A program made the translations under genes and the position numbers. From contig VWZW01004133.1 in NCBI GenBank assembly GCA_013397115.1, positions 248,001 through 312,000 on the forward strand: 64,000 nucleotides of DNA. Reading direction: 5' to 3'. The DNA comes from Edolisoma coerulescens (lineage: Eukaryota; Chordata; Aves; Passeriformes; Campephagidae). Position 1 is the stretch's first letter; each line of letters starts with the position of its first letter. The notes beneath the pieces were generated by a model. The model did no database searches and was not told where the DNA came from. It saw only the letters and a list, made by a program, of their open reading frames with translations. This document shows positions 36,962 to 48,129 of the stretch, one piece after another.

Positions 36962-37078
36962 TCAGTTGATGTACTGGGCCATCCAGCGGAACCCCTCCCC
37001 GTAGCCTTGTCTCTTTAGCACACTGCACATGAACACCTCCAGGGGCCTGGTGTTCAGGTCCTTCAGTGGTGTGCTGCC
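36962..37078 (-). CDS. SAR1B: SAR1B terminal coding exon
   Basis: 117 nt including TGA at 36,964-36,962; acceptor CTCTCTGCAG. It encodes GSTPLKDLNTRPLEVFMC, then SVLKRQGYGEGFRWMAQYIN and the stop. The C-terminal Asn differs from the Asp I remember in mammals. Confidence 0.93.
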   Translation of the reverse strand, partial: GSTPLKDLNTRPLEVFMCSVLKRQGYGEGFRWMAQYIN

Positions 37079-40000
37079 CTGCAGAGAGACACAAGCATTC
37101 CCTTACAGTTCCCTTATAAACAACATCTATTCTACGTGGACATTTGCTTCAATGGAATGCCCTTATTTAACTCGTGTTTGATACTGGAATTTTAGAAAAT
37201 AAATTAATCTAAAATCACAGAATGGGTTGGGTTGGAAGGGACCTTAAAGCTAATCTCATTCCGAACCTCTGCCATGGGCAGGGACACCTTCCACTAGACC
37301 AGGTTGCTCCAAGCCCTGTCCAAACTGGCATGAGAACACTTCCAGGAATGGGGCATCCCCAGCTTCTCTGGGCCTGACACCTCCACAGAGAGACCAGAAC
37401 ACGTGACCTTAATCTCAGTAACTTGCATACAAGAAATACACTATGTGCGTTTTCATGTGCATCCACACTGGAGATGGGGAAGTACGTGAAACCAGAAGGG
37501 AACAGCAAACATGCAAAGAGAATTTTAGAGCTTATATTTGGTGTTCAGTCACAGTTCCCTGCTCTGTTTGCAGCAGTTTTCCAACCAGATAAAAAGAGCA
37601 TTTGCTACAAATTTTAGGACTGACCGAAGCAAGAGTGCAAGGTGCTTGCTTGCCAAGATCAGCACAGTGCAATAAAGCTGCTGTTCAGCTGGAGATTCAC
37701 AGTGGTGTTCATACTTCATCAAATACATGTGGTGTAAAAACCAGAAAACAAGAGGGTAAAATACAGCAAACAAGGAAGTAAAGATTTGTTCCTGCCTGAC
37801 CTAAACTCTGACTGGCACTGAACTTTAAGGGAGGCACCTAAGAGTGAATAAGCAAAGAGGAATTGCAAGGCAGGTGCCCTCAGCAGAGTTGGTCAGCTAA
37901 AGGGAGCTGGGATGGAAGTCACAGTGGAACGACTCTGTCAGCTGCAGGGAGGTGTCGTTCCAAGGGCCAAGGACATTGGAGCACCCTCTTTCTAACGCTC
38001 ACAAGAAGAGCACTGTGTTAACTTTACACTAAGAGGAGTTGAAGTATTGCAAAGATTCATACTAAAAATCTGCCTTGTTGCTACTGACGCCAGCAGGAAC
38101 TTTTTCTTTCCCACAACCTACAAACTGAGACTTCTACAATGGTGTAAATCTATCTCTAAGCTTTAGGCAAATATGTTAAGTGGAAAATTATTAAAGCTTG
38201 TACTTGAAATGAGAAAAATCACTTACTGAAAGACTCTATTCAGTTTTCTCTTATAATTCGCTCTATAACTATAGCCTCTGAAAACTGTTAAAAAATAGTG
38301 CATAAGAATGTTGAAGTACTAAAAATTATTTTGGATACAAATCCATTTTCTCTGAAAAAATGTGGCATTAAATATGATGTAAAAAGCTGTAGTAGAGATA
38401 CATCTAACACACACACACAAAAGGAGACCCCAGGATTTATTCTATACACTGTTATTATGTACTAAGTACTATATAAATTAGAAAAACATTTATTTTGTAT
38501 AGCTGGAGCAAACCAGAGTCAACACACAAATAAGGTAAACAAACTCCCTAAGCAAAAAAACCTCACCAAATTAAAAACCCACCAAAAAAAAAAAAAAGGA
38601 AAAGAAGAAGAAAAGGAGCAATACCTTTCCTGTTGTCTGGCCATACAGACCAAACGTCTCTCGTAACCTCTCTTCACTGATGGCTTCAGGTCTGTCAATC
38701 TTGTTACCAAGAATTAGGATAGGCACATTAGCAATAGTTTCATCTGTCATTAGTGACTGCAAAAGAATGGAGAAAGGAGGACTGATTAATTTAGGATACA
38801 GAAGGTCAAATCACTACTACTCATTTGCAGGTGACAGCAGAGGTCTGTTGGGTATTTGAGCTTAGTTCTTAGAAGTTCAAACTTTCAAAAGCTTATTTAA
38901 ACTTACATCAAGTTCTTCTTTTGATTCAAGCAATCTTTCATGATCTGCACAGTCCACCAAGAACACAACGCCATTAATTGCAGGCAGGTAGTTTTTCCAC
39001 ACTCTGCGAGCTACAGGAAAAATAAGAATTAAAAATAAAAGGAAATTATCCCCAAATACAGAGCGAGGCACATTCATAATTAAGAAGCAACAGGGGTGGG
39101 GGGGGTTTATTAATTCGATTTTTTTTAATTCTTAGCTTATGTTGCCGTTCTTTGGGATGCAATTTCATGTTTTACAAAGCTTGAAATAACAAAGCAAAAT
39201 TATCATTCCCTCTAATGTTATCACTGTTCTATCCCACATGAACGCTGATGTACAGAAATGGTTTTTGTTTCCCCAAGAATTATGTCAACAAAGGTAAGTT
39301 TTAAGCACAAAGCTTAAAGGTAAATATACGGAATTCAAAGTACAGAACTCTTCACAGTATTAGTCAAAAGTTTCTGCTCTACTGCAGCTCTTGCCAAATC
39401 ATATTTGGGATTTGTGATAAATGGTGGAGAGGGGCAAAAGAGCAGCCAATGTCTTTTATGCTGCCACAGAGGAGTGTGGGAAGTCAGCCTCTGCAGCAGG
39501 GCCTTATTTCTGAATGGAAACAAACTCCAGCCCAGTTCAGTGAGCTTAAGTGAGTCAACACACACTCTTACCTTGAGCATGTCCACCCAGATCGAAGGTA
39601 GTGAAAGTCATGCCAGCAATCGTCAGCTCTTCTGAAGCTGGAAATACACAGAATTATGTTCTAGGTGAAGATTATGCAGTGCTTTGGAGAAGTCTGGCCT
39701 TCTAGCACATAGATTTTACTTTCTTTTGGTTCTTTCCAGTATTTTGTTATTCAAGAAGAAAACGAGAGTTAATACATTCTCTCAAAATCAATGGCACATT
39801 CATGTATCACCAAAATGTTATTAACCATTAAAGCATGTGTGAAATATCTACAATGCTAAGAACAGCAGAGTATTCCTACGTTATTTATCCCTACATATTA
39901 CACAAACAACAGTTGGCTCTGGCATCTGGTTTGCAAAAAAGATTTTGCATTTGGCATTTTGTTTTCAATGCTGTTCAAGGTTTCTCCTCTTCACATCCTT

Positions 40001-43000
40001 TCCCAATTTCTCACCTCCCTACTGGACTTCCCCAATCCACATTTTCAACCTGTGTTGAACTTTTTGTCCTGGAAGGTTACCAGGATAACAATTACACAGC
40101 AATCTCTGAGACATAAACACTAATTTTCCAATTATACAGAGAAGCTATTCCCAAAAATTGCAAGCCCCTACTGCTCGCAGCTTCTATAGTATAAACTCTC
40201 AGCTTCATTGTTCTGCTTGTTATTCGCCTCTTAATTTTAAATATACCACACTGAACTATCCTACACACATTTTTTTTTTAAGATTACTTGAGCTATCCAT
40301 GGATTGCAATCCCAAAAATCCCTTTGTTTCTCCCCAGTTACACTGGTGGTCTTATGTATAATGATGTATAATCACATCTTGCTTTTCTTGCAATCTCTCA
40401 AATGCTTTCTAGCTAAGGAACAGCACTATTAACTTACTGGGGTGTAACGTGGGGACGTGTTGTCCCAGTCTGTCATCTTTGAGCATGTGCAGCAGTGTAG
40501 TTTTTCCAGCATTGTCCAGTCCAAGAAATACTAGTTTGCCTGACTTCTTGTACAGTCCTAGAACAAAGAAGGACCTAGTGAATAATCAGTTCAACCAGCA
40601 GGAGTTCATTTCCAGCACTCGAGATGATTTTGCTCCCAGGAACAAAGGGTTAAAGTCACGGTACAAAATACAGACCAGGCAAACTCCAGCACACCTTTAT
40701 CAGTGCCCTTTATCCATGCCCTCCTACTTGTACAAACTACCTTCCCACTTACCACAAGCCTGCTGCACCAGGTAACATGTAGCTTACAGGATGCTTGGCA
40801 GGAGCAGGAGAGGCACACAATTGGTGTGAATGTGTCAGTCATGGAAATGCATTTGGATTATCTTGGGAAAAGCATGGCAGAACAGGACTAAACGCTACCA
40901 GTGCAGTTTACTCTGCCCCAGCAAAAGGACAGTTCTGCTCACAGGTGGTGGAGAGGCGGGTGCAAACCCAGCACTAACAGCAGGGTATAGACCATGGACC
41001 ATCCTGAACCTGAACTCTGTTCAGCTACCTCCAGTTACAGCAAAACACTTGTCCGAGGCAAAAAGAAAATTCAGACCTCAATCAGAATAATATGGAGAAA
41101 TTAGATTCAACATCAATAATCATAATTTGTGTATGAATTCTTTAATACCAGTTAACATATTATCTGGACAAAAAGTGACTTTCACCCATACCCCCAGGAA
41201 AACTGTTGGCTACATCCTGAATGGCATCATCAGGGCACTTCTGACACACTTGTTCCCACGTGACAATGCTTTTCCAACAGGAATAAGAAATTTTATTTTC
41301 ATTGATTGTCATCTTGATATAAATGCCTTCTACCCTTCTTCTCCCCCTCCACTTGTAACCCCAGAAATGCAACAGTTGCTGTGAAGGAGAGGAAAGATGT
41401 TTAAAACACGAACACCATATTTTCTTAAATCGGAGATGATCAAAGGGCAATTCTCTTACAACTTGTCAACACTGTATCCTCTGCCAGAATTAGTTTTCAT
41501 TGCTTCAAACTCATTGATATTCAAAGTAAAACATTAAGATAAATTAAATTTAAAAACAAAAAATCAATCCTGTTATGTACTGAAAAAAAACCTATCTTTT
41601 CTAATGTGTGTCATGCTATCCTCATGTGTGTTGGGATGTTCAGCCAGCCCCGCTGATGCCACAGCATTGCAGGGGCAGAGGTACCTCTGCCCAGCAGACC
41701 TTTACAGCACTGCTGTTTGCTCACCTCTCCCTCCGCCTTTAAACTAATCTCAGGGATCACATTCTAGCTGGACATGTTTTGTAACTTGCAGGAATGAATA
41801 TTCTCTCCTGTTTCTCATCTTGTTTCATTAATGATCATTATTACTCCAGGTCCTGTAGTGTCTTCACAGTTCTTTCAAATACAACAACTCTTACTTCCCA
41901 AACTCGCCTTCTCACATGCCCATATATATATTAACTATTAAACTACAGACTGGAGGAGAAAGTATTAATGTTTACAGAGAAAGAAGAAGTGGACAAACAT
42001 TTTCCTATAGTAACATCATAGGAGTAACTCCAGTTCACACTCACCTTGTGAGTTAAACAAAACTCTACTAACCTATGGGAAAACAACAACATTTTTGCCA
42101 CTCTCAGCCTGCACATCCAGGAGTCTTTGCTTCCCAGTCAGATGTTGCTGGTTTCCCCAAAACATTTCAAGCTTCTCAACTGTCTTTCAGAGAAACACAA
42201 GACCAACAAGCAGCCATACTTCAACTATTGGGTACACCAAGACCAGAGATTTTAGATATACATATAAATCAAAAAATGTTTTTGTGCATTCCAAAAGTAT
42301 ACTTGTGCAAAGATGTTCTTCCTAAAGTGATCCCATCAGCCTGCCGACAGGACAGCACAGGGAACTGTGGGGAGTTTCCCAAATGTTATGATCTGCCTTT
42401 TTCAACTGTAAGTATAACTGAGAATGCAAAGAGAAAGTGCCTCTCTTAGAAAAAGAGGGACATAAAAGAGGGAGCTACTTCAAGCTCCTCTATCTTTCAG
42501 CAGAATTAGCCTTTGCTTGCACAGGAATGGAAGAGCGGGTCAGTGTGCAGTAATCACTGTGCAGCTAAGGAAGAGGAGATAAGAAAGATTAGTCAACTTA
42601 GTTAAAATTTCACTGGCTAACATTTTGATAGCAGGCCAAGGGTCTGACATTCAGTGCAAAACTTTAAACTTTCAACTGATAAAAGGTAGGTGGCATGGCT
42701 TGCTGTGACTTCTTAGCCTCAAATGCTTTTTGACCACTTCAATAAAATCCTTTGAACTTCGAAATTGTGCCTTTTACCTATGTGATCTGCAACTTCTGAT
42801 CCTTTTTTTAGTATCCTAACATTAATTTTCCTCCTAGTTGTGGTTTTTTTTCACCTTGAACTGATATGGGTTGCAGACTTTTTTGGCCAGGGAATAGTTT
42901 TCTGAGGCTCTTGAGTAGATGCCAGTGAAGTCTCACACCAATTTCTGTGACACAGACCAGAAAGTCACAGAACAATGCACTGCTGAACATGAGAAAGGGC

Positions 43001-43489
43001 TTCAGTATCTGGCACTAATTTTTTGTAGACAGTCCCTCCTATTTGGATTCTGAAATTATATCCTCATGTGCAAAAGAACTGAATTAAAATAACTGAGTTC
43101 AATTCTTCACAGCAGAGAAAAATCAGGAGAAGGCCCATAAAAGCCAACTGAATGACACCAGCTTAAATGTAGTATGATTAGAAAAGTCCAGCCTATTACA
43201 ATCATGAAAGAAAATGTAATATTTTTCAAGAAGTTAAGGATTAATGTAAGATGGAGTGGAGAGCACACTCTGGAAATGCTCACTATAGGTAAGTGAAACT
43301 TTTGTTTGAGTGTTACTGAATATACACCAAACCAAATATTATTATTTACCCTGCAGCCTTATTTGAAGATAACAGAGGTGAACATATATTTTACACAAGA
43401 ATAGCAGAAAGGACCCCAAACCTTAATGACTTACCTAAAAACTGCAATACGCTACTGAAACCACTGTAAATCCAATCAAATAGGAACAT
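36962..43489 (-). CDS. SAR1B: SAR1B, COPII small GTPase, complete coding sequence in six exons
   Basis: Complement of join 36962-37078, 38625-38756, 38907-39010, 39572-39637, 40438-40557, 43435-43489. That is 594 nt and 197 residues, with all phases matching. SAR1 in its GTP form inserts an N-terminal helix into the ER membrane and recruits SEC23/SEC24 to start COPII vesicles; SAR1B supports chylomicron/lipoprotein export. Seen: N-terminal amphipathic region FDWIYSGFSSVLQFLG, P-loop GLDNAGKT (31-38), switch II DLGGH (74-78, catalytic-type His78), NKID (133-136), and CSVLKRQGYGEGFRW near the C-terminus. Residues ADHERLLESKEELDSL and IDRPEAISEERL point to SAR1B rather than SAR1A. The protein starts MFLFDW, one residue shorter than the MSFIFDW I remember in human, and ends QYIN rather than QYID. 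The start is the first in-frame ATG after the acceptor. The gene diverges from SEC24A, its COPII partner. Confidence 0.96.
37079..38624 (-). other. SAR1B: SAR1B last intron
   Basis: It contains a CR1 fragment (37,213-37,390), a short (AC)n run near 38,407-38,419 and, next to the weak donor, a T-rich tract on the - strand (38,570-38,618). No exon seen. Confidence 0.75.
37213..37390 (-). mobile_element. CR1 LINE 3' fragment in a SAR1B intron
   Basis: It reads ATCACAGAATGGGTTGGGTT, AGGGACCTTAAAGC, ACACCTTCCACTAGACCAGG and CTTCCAGGAATGGGGCATCC on the + strand, so the element lies in the - orientation, the same as SAR1B. 5'-truncated, about 180 nt. Confidence 0.9.
38625..38756 (-). CDS. SAR1B: SAR1B coding exon (NKID motif)
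   Basis: 132 nt, phase 0 to 0, acceptor CTTTTGCAG. It encodes SLMTDETIANVPILILGNKI, DRPEAISEERLRETFG and LYGQTTGK. The donor is AAG|GTATTG, unusually weak, followed by a long T-rich tract in the intron. Confidence 0.93.
38907..39010 (-). CDS. SAR1B: SAR1B coding exon
   Basis: 104 nt, phase 1 to 0, acceptor TTTTCCTGTAG, donor GTAAGT. It encodes RRVWKNYLPAINGVVFLVDC and then ADHERLLESKEELD. Confidence 0.93.
39572..39637 (-). CDS. SAR1B: SAR1B coding exon (switch II)
   Basis: 66 nt, phase 1 to 1, acceptor ATTTCCAG, donor GTAAGA. It encodes SEELTIAGMTFTTFDLGGHA, containing the DLGGH switch II motif. Confidence 0.92.
40438..40557 (-). CDS. SAR1B: SAR1B coding exon (P-loop)
   Basis: 120 nt, phase 1 to 1, acceptor TTGTTCTAG, donor GTAAGT. 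It encodes LYKKSGKLVFLGLDNAGKTT and on to VPTLHP: the nucleotide-binding P-loop and the start of switch I. Confidence 0.93.
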
Positions 43490-43505
43490 ATCTGAATTTT
43501 ATAGT
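43435..43505 (-). CDS. SAR1B: SAR1B exon 2 with start codon (ATG at 43,489-43,487)
   Basis: The acceptor reads TTCTTTATTTCAG ending at 43,506 and the donor GTAAGT starts at 43,434. The first 16 nt are 5' UTR. The coding part gives 18 codons plus one base, the membrane-inserting N-terminus of SAR1. Confidence 0.9.
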
Positions 43506-46500
43506 CTGAAATAAAGAAAGAACATAATGCATTTAATTTGTGTCAGAACAGCACATTAAGCATTGTAAAATATTTATAGGTAACAAAAGTAATTCAAAAT
43601 CCTGGCTTAAAAATAAAAAAACAATTTAGTTTTGGTAAACTGTATCATAGACCAATTAAGTGACAACAGCAAAGATTTTCCCCTCCCTTGCGAAAACACT
43701 ACGTAGACTGAAGTCTTTGCAAGAAGTAAAAACAATTTTATCCAAAGTACAATTTGTTGAAGGTGTGTGATGATCCACTGAAGATTTTAAACAGGATCTT
43801 CACTTTTCAACTGGGAAAAAGTGGCACGTCAGAGAGGGCACTAGAGGGATATCTAGTGCAGAGTTAGTGCTCCAGCCACCCCTGGGAGCTGCTGGGGTTC
43901 AAAGCAGAGGCAGTAAGAGGTGAAGAAGTTTCGCAGAGTTGAATCTAGAGAAGTTTGATACCAAATAAATCCCTGTTGTCCACACAGAACCTGTCTGCTT
44001 GGCTTGTTATGGAAAACAACTACCTAGCACAAAGCACTGGAATTACCCTTCAAAGACAGTGACCTCTGGTATTGTCCTGCACGGGCTGCCACAATTCAAA
44101 CCTTAAATGCAAAATTTTTGTTTAAAAAAACCCACTAGACCCTGTATTTCCCACTGAATTCCTTCATCTTAGATCCAAGAACAGAAGGCTGAGGTGAGAG
44201 CCAGTACTAGGTTCATTGTGTAGCCATGAGCAATTAATTTCCTACCTTTCATCTTAATTTCCTCATTATCTAAAGTGAAGATAATCACAGAACCATTGAG
44301 GTTGAAAAAGACCTCTAAGATCATTGAGTCCAACTGTTAGCCCAGCATCACCATGTTCAACATTTAAATCAAGTCCCTAAGGGCCACATCCACAGGACTC
44401 TTCAGCACTTCCAGGGACAGTGATTCCACCACTGACCTGGGCAGCCTGTGCCAGGGCTTGGCCACCCTTTCAGTGAAGAAATTTTTCCTAATATCTAATC
44501 TGAATCTTCCCTAGCACAACTTGAAGCTATTTCCTCTCATCTTGTCACTTGTCACCTGAGGAAAAACACCAACCCCGACCTGGCTACAACTGGCCAGGGA
44601 GTTGTAGAGAGTGATGAAGTTTCCCCCTGAGCCTCCTTCCTCCAGACTGAGCCTCCCCAGCTCCCTCAGCTGTTCCTCATCAAACTCGTGCTCTATGTCA
44701 CCCTGAAAGCCCCAGTTTGACACAGTGAACTGTGAGTATTTTAGTTCTCTTGAAAGACTAAAGGGCAACATCCTTAGAAGCCTTTAGCCAGCTAATTCCT
44801 ACTGGAATGCATGACCCCTGCAGACACTGCCAGTCTGACTGCCCTGGAAAAACTGGACTGCACTGCTAAGCACAGCTGGCAGAGGCATCCACACTGCTAC
44901 AGGTTCTCACCACACTTGTTGAGAAGCTGCAGGGCTGCCTTGGAGCATCACAAGAGGACTTCAGGGCAGCTCTGAGCCTGGAGCACAGCACACAGGAGTC
45001 AAAACACAGGTCTGAACCAGCCCACAGTCCAGGCATCTGTCATAGCAACTACACTCATGACAAAGAGTTTATTTGCTACGCAATAACGGGTGCATCATAC
45101 AGAGGTAATGTGGAAAGAGGAGGAGTGAATATTTAAATGACATTTGCTTGCACTGGAACAAAATCTGTTCAGATGACAAAGCACCAGGTGTCTTGGTTTC
45201 GCCACAACCCTGAAACCTTTAACCAACATCTACATTACTCTGAACAGCACAGCAGCTGCAACAGGCACAAATTTTAAGAATACAAATGAAATATGCTTGT
45301 CAATGCATAAACACCCAGTTACACAATATCATGACTGAAACTGTCCCTTGCATGGCTAAAAAGCAAAGGTCAAGAATAAGCAAACATGGCAGAACACACA
45401 CGTCAGCAGATTTATTTATTGCTTGAGCAAAACACCAATCGAGAAAAGCCTCTGTGGGGCTTAGGAAAACGATCGACTCAAATAACCTGCAAATCAGGGC
45501 AAACAGCATGATGTAAGAGAAGTGCTCAGATTACTGAGGTGAGAATAACTTCAGTGTTCAGTTGTATTAACCTGTTCCATCTATTACACTTAGGTTTACA
45601 AAAAACATCAACCAAAACAATCTTCATGCATTACAAAAAAACTTCAAGGGGTGAGATTCAAATGATTTAACTGGAGAACAGGATTACTTTACAAACACAG
45701 CTGAAGTGGCATTAATACTGGTTCAATTTCCATCACCATAGGAAAAGTGGTGTTGGAAACAGAGCTATCCAAATCCTGCCAGAACAACCTCCATATCAGC
45801 TGGCAGCAGTTAAAGGAAAACACTTCCAAAATGGGAAAAAAATGGACAGCTAATTGTAAAGGCACACAGGTAATATTTGAATAGAGATATTAAATCTACT
45901 GTTATCACACAGGAAAAGTAACTACATAATTCAGAGCTGTGTCAAATCAAAGCATTACAAAACCGGAGTGGCTGTGCTCTGGTTTACAGAGTTGTTATGC
46001 TGAGAGCAAATTTAGAGAAGAGCTGAAGCTGTTGAATATACACAAACTTTCAGGCTCATGTTAAAAGCACCATAAAAGCAGAACAATGAAGACTCAGCAA
46101 TCACTGTTCACAAGCCATGATGAAGACGAAGATACTATTTTAATGTTATTTTAAGGGTTGATTTGAAAATAACCCACTAGAAGTAGACAAAAGCTTTGAA
46201 TGAAAAATTGTGCTGGACCAAGACAGTCTTTTGATACCAACTACTTTTACAAACATGACCAACTCACTGTGTCTCCACTACAAAGATACCAAAGTTAACT
46301 TTCTAGTATCACTTCAGTGACACATGTCTACCACTGAAAAATGTCCCCATCAACCCTGGTCAATGTTATTTCATCAGCAAAGCACCACCCAGTAACTCCC
46401 GTGGAGCCAGGTCCCCCACTCCATAGACAAAGGACATGGGTTCACTTCCTGGAGACTTTGGGGAATGAGGAATTCCCCAACAGTGGCTCTGGTAACACCA

Positions 46501-47540
46501 AGCCAGCCTCCTGAAGGGAAAGCTGCTGACAGCATGGACTAGCAAGCAAACTCATTCACACCTCTTTTATCTTCTGAAAACTAGGAAATTTTTTCCTCCT
46601 ACACTCAACTTGCTTTTTTCTAGCTAAAAATTCATCATTTCACTTCCAAACCTTAGGACAGCGCTCACTTCCGAAGTCTCACAAAGTTTAGGTAAGAGAC
46701 AATATCAGGCTTTTTTAAAAGAGAGTTTTAAATGCCTTTATGGAGCAATTAGGAAACAGAAACCAGTGACACCCAAGCTGAACAGTTCTTGCATGGACTG
46801 GGAACACACTGTGCTACACCTGTGTGGGGACTGTCAGCAAGAGCCAGGGAAGAAATCTCAGTCCAGCCTGACTGCACCAAACCTGCACCTCAGCCACAGT
46901 TCAGTCTGAAAACACAACCTGCAAGCAACAGTTTAAAGCCCACTGCTAAGGGTGTATTACTAGTTTTTCAAGTAGGATGTAACCATGATCACTTGAAAGT
47001 TATAATTTCACACATGATCACCATAACATCATAAAATGCTACTACAGGCAACAGAAGTCAAAATCCCTAGAAAACTCAGTGGATAAACTGAGATTCTACA
47101 ACACAGTTTATTCTTTGATTTGAAACTGTACTTGGATGTTGTATTTTAAAAGCTAAGGAAAGGCACAGAATTCAAAATTTAGGTAATGGCATAGCCTTTC
47201 TTTAGCTATTTTAATAATTTTTTGACAGCAACTCATCTTTGAGACAGGAGAGTTTACCGGTGAAGACAGCACCACAACACACGAGTTCCTAAGGGCACCT
47301 GATGCAGAGGTTTAGCCAGCCCTGGCTCACAAAGCCCAGCTGTCAGAGCACATCCTCGCTGCAGGGCTGCTGCAGCCATTCACTGACTTACGAACAAAAC
47401 CCTTAAAAGCAGTAACTTCGGAAGAAATAAGAATACTTCAAACAAGTATTGCCAGGTCGATACAGCGTGGCAGACGGCTGCCCAAGGAGGCTGCAGGGCA
47501 CCTGTGGGTTGGGTTATAGGGTTACTTAACGCCTCTCACC
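43506..47540 (-). other. SAR1B: SAR1B first intron (extent inferred)
   Basis: SAR1 genes start with a non-coding exon, so this stretch is taken as intron 1. It holds a roughly 430-nt CR1 fragment and otherwise AT-rich unique sequence. The upstream end at 47,540 rests only on a candidate - strand donor (GATG|GTGAGAGG) at the edge of the CpG island. Confidence 0.45.
44283..44715 (-). mobile_element. CR1 LINE 3' fragment in SAR1B intron 1
   Basis: It starts AATCACAGAACCATTGAGGT and continues with AAAAAGACCTCTAAGATCAT, GAAATTTTTCCTAATATCTA and CCCAGCTCCCTCAGCTGTTC. This resembles a CR1 subfamily different from the copies at 20,197 and 37,213 (it has TGAGTCCAACTGT and CCCTAAGGGCCACATCCACA). Orientation -, 5'-truncated; the right-hand limit is approximate. 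Confidence 0.88.
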
Positions 47541-47885
47541 ATCGCAGACCCACTGAGGCAGCGCTGCTCGGGACCTGCGAGCACCATGACAGCCTCACGG
47601 ACCGGGCGGTGCTCCCGGCGGCCCGAGCAGCCCCCAGGCCTGTGCCGGGGGAAGAAAAAGACGGAGGCGTTAGAAGGGATAGGAGGGAAGGGAGGGGAGC
47701 GCCCGCTCCCAAGCCCCTCGCGGCGCGCTGCCCGCGGCCCCTCGCAGGCCGCGGCTTGTCGGGGCGCGCAGGGACCCCCGGCCAGGCCCAGACGCGGCAC
47801 GGCCGCTCCCAGCAGGACACGGGCATGGCCCGGAGCCCTGCGGGGCTCGCCCGGCTTCCCTGCCGGCCGGGGTGGGCAGACCCCT

Positions 47886-48038
47886 NNNNNNNNNNNNNNN
47901 NNNNNNNNNNNNNNNNNNNNNNNNNNNNNNNNNNNNNNNNNNNNNNNNNNNNNNNNNNNNNNNNNNNNNNNNNNNNNNNNNNNNNNNNNNNNNNNNNNNN
48001 NNNNNNNNNNNNNNNNNNNNNNNNNNNNNNNNNNNNNN
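47886..48038. other. Assembly gap, 153 N
   Basis: An unbroken run of N inside the CpG island, ending 42 nt before the SEC24A start codon. It removes SEC24A 5' UTR/promoter sequence and possibly SAR1B exon 1. Predicted proteins with X runs across it are artefacts. Confidence 1.
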
Positions 48039-48080
48039 GGCGCCGCCACACGGGCGGCTCCGAGCGCACCTGGCCGAGCC

Positions 48081-48129
48081 ATGGCCCAGCCCGCCGGGGC
48101 CCCCGCCGGCCAGCAGCCCTACAGCAACG
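48081..48129 (+). CDS. SEC24A: SEC24A coding exon 1
   Basis: ATG in GCCGAGCCATGGC, a strong Kozak context (C at -3 is suboptimal but G at +4). It encodes MAQPAGAPAGQQPYSN plus one base; donor GTGAGT starts at 48,130. The upstream 5' UTR runs into the N gap. Confidence 0.85.

Larger units (their letters stand above)
39011..43434 (-). other. SAR1B: SAR1B introns between coding exons 39,572-39,637, 40,438-40,557 and 43,435
   Basis: Three introns (39,011-39,571, 39,638-40,437, 40,558-43,434) of moderately AT-rich unique sequence. No further exon is needed by phase, and I see no clear repeat or RNA gene in them. Confidence 0.7.
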
